Of a stretch of DNA of 5,419 nucleotides, positions 5,094-5,419 are shown one piece after another; positions within the stretch are counted from its first letter, which is position 1; every line of letters begins with the position of its first letter. The stretch comes from JBEVMS01 sp040508515. Lineage in GTDB: Bacteria > Pseudomonadota > Gammaproteobacteria > Xanthomonadales > Rhodanobacteraceae. Position numbers and translations under genes: made by a program. The notes beneath the pieces are model-generated. The model saw only the letters and a program-made list of their open reading frames with translations, had not been told where the DNA came from and ran no database searches. Location of the stretch: contig JBEVMS010000339.1 of the NCBI GenBank assembly GCA_040508515.1, forward strand, positions 1-5,419. Direction: 5' to 3'.

Positions 5094-5419
5094 CTAAACC
5101 GCTGCTCCCGCTGCCTGGGAAAATGGCGCGACCTTGCGACGGTCGCGCCATTGCAGAAACGGACGTTCAATCAGGTAATGCAGCGCGCCGCCGAGCAGCA
5201 GCACACCGACCGCGTAGCAGGCGAAAGCGCGCAAGCCGTGCAGTTGCCACGGCAGCACGATGCCGACCTGCACCGCGTGAAGGGCCAGCTTGTGGCTCAA
5301 GTAGAGGCTGTAGGACATCGCGGCGATCCAGCCCGCGCCGGGCACCGTCCAGCGGCCGATCGCGCTGGTGCGATCCGCGCCCGCCAGCACCAGCAAACCC
5401 AAGCCGAACGACAACACCG
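5094..5419 (-). CDS. acyltransferase family 3 membrane protein, C-terminal part
   Basis: The C-terminal 108 residues or so of an integral membrane acyltransferase (OafA/YrhL type) that transfers acyl groups to sugars of cell-surface polysaccharides or similar acceptors. The frame stays open to the right edge, so the start lies outside the window. Visible parts, numbered from 5417, are a hydrophobic stretch at 2-14, the family-typical SYSLYLSH (35-42) at the head of a membrane helix to about 58, another helix at 63-82, and HYLIERPF (80-87), the usual closing motif. A short basic tail RDRRK and a nonconserved end QAAGAAV follow. The gene is convergent with the ydeP-like gene, with 94 bases between the stops, and shows no functional tie to it. 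The codons for WRDRRKVAPF form a perfect 12-pair hairpin. The acceptor substrate cannot be told from this fragment. Confidence 0.88.
   Translation of the reverse strand, partial: VLSFGLGLLVLAGADRTSAIGRWTVPGAGWIAAMSYSLYLSHKLALHAVQVGIVLPWQLHGLRAFACYAVGVLLLGGALHYLIERPFLQWRDRRKVAPFSQAAGAAV
5120..5152 (-). terminator. terminator-like hairpin inside the acyltransferase 3' end
   Basis: AATGGCGCGACC and GGTCGCGCCATT form a perfect 12-pair stem with a seven-base loop (arms at 5122-5133 and 5141-5152). On the minus strand the stem runs into TTTT (5123-5120) and then CCC, as in an intrinsic terminator for leftward transcription. It lies inside the open frame, with its T-run ending 23 bases before the TAG. 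On the plus strand there is no following T-run, so it is a poor terminator for ydeP. Confidence 0.5.

Overview
The window looks like chromosomal DNA of a GC-rich gammaproteobacterium. The gene content and the style of the small proteins suggest the Xanthomonadaceae (Xanthomonas or a relative), but this is inference: there is no rRNA or other marker gene to settle it. No tRNA, rRNA, CRISPR array, recognisable insertion sequence or phage gene is visible.

Layout from left to right. Positions 1-543 hold no convincing gene. About the first 320 bases are clearly poorer in GC (about 47% by hand count over 101-320) than the rest, and a minus-strand gene may begin at position 23 and run off the left edge. 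Two small minus-strand genes of unknown function follow: a 73-residue protein (544-765) and, upstream of it, a 69-residue protein (853-1062) with a near-perfect ribosome binding site. A 393-base gap (1063-1455), rich in short palindromes and with a GGGCATGC tandem repeat, separates them from a divergent plus-strand gene. That gene (1456-2349) encodes a 297-residue short-chain dehydrogenase of the YghA type. A second gap of 331 bases (2350-2680), also rich in dyads, precedes a 772-residue molybdopterin oxidoreductase of the FdhF/YdeP family (2681-4999). A GC-rich hairpin directly after its stop is a likely terminator. The last gene, on the minus strand and convergent with ydeP, is the C-terminal part of a membrane acyltransferase (OafA/YrhL type, acyltransferase family 3) that continues past the right edge.

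How it may fit together. The two enzymes are cytosolic oxidoreductases: one NAD(P)-dependent, the other with a bis-MGD and iron-sulfur cofactor. In E. coli, YdeP is linked to acid resistance and YghA is an aldehyde reductase. A stress or detoxification locus is therefore reasonable, with the two small proteins as possible members, but nothing in the sequence proves they act together. The long gaps suggest the genes have separate promoters. I did not find a clearly new biological system. The best leads are a terminator-like hairpin inside the 3' end of the acyltransferase gene, the palindrome-rich control regions in front of both oxidoreductases (which share an 11-base word containing a 10-base palindrome), and the pair of unassigned small proteins.
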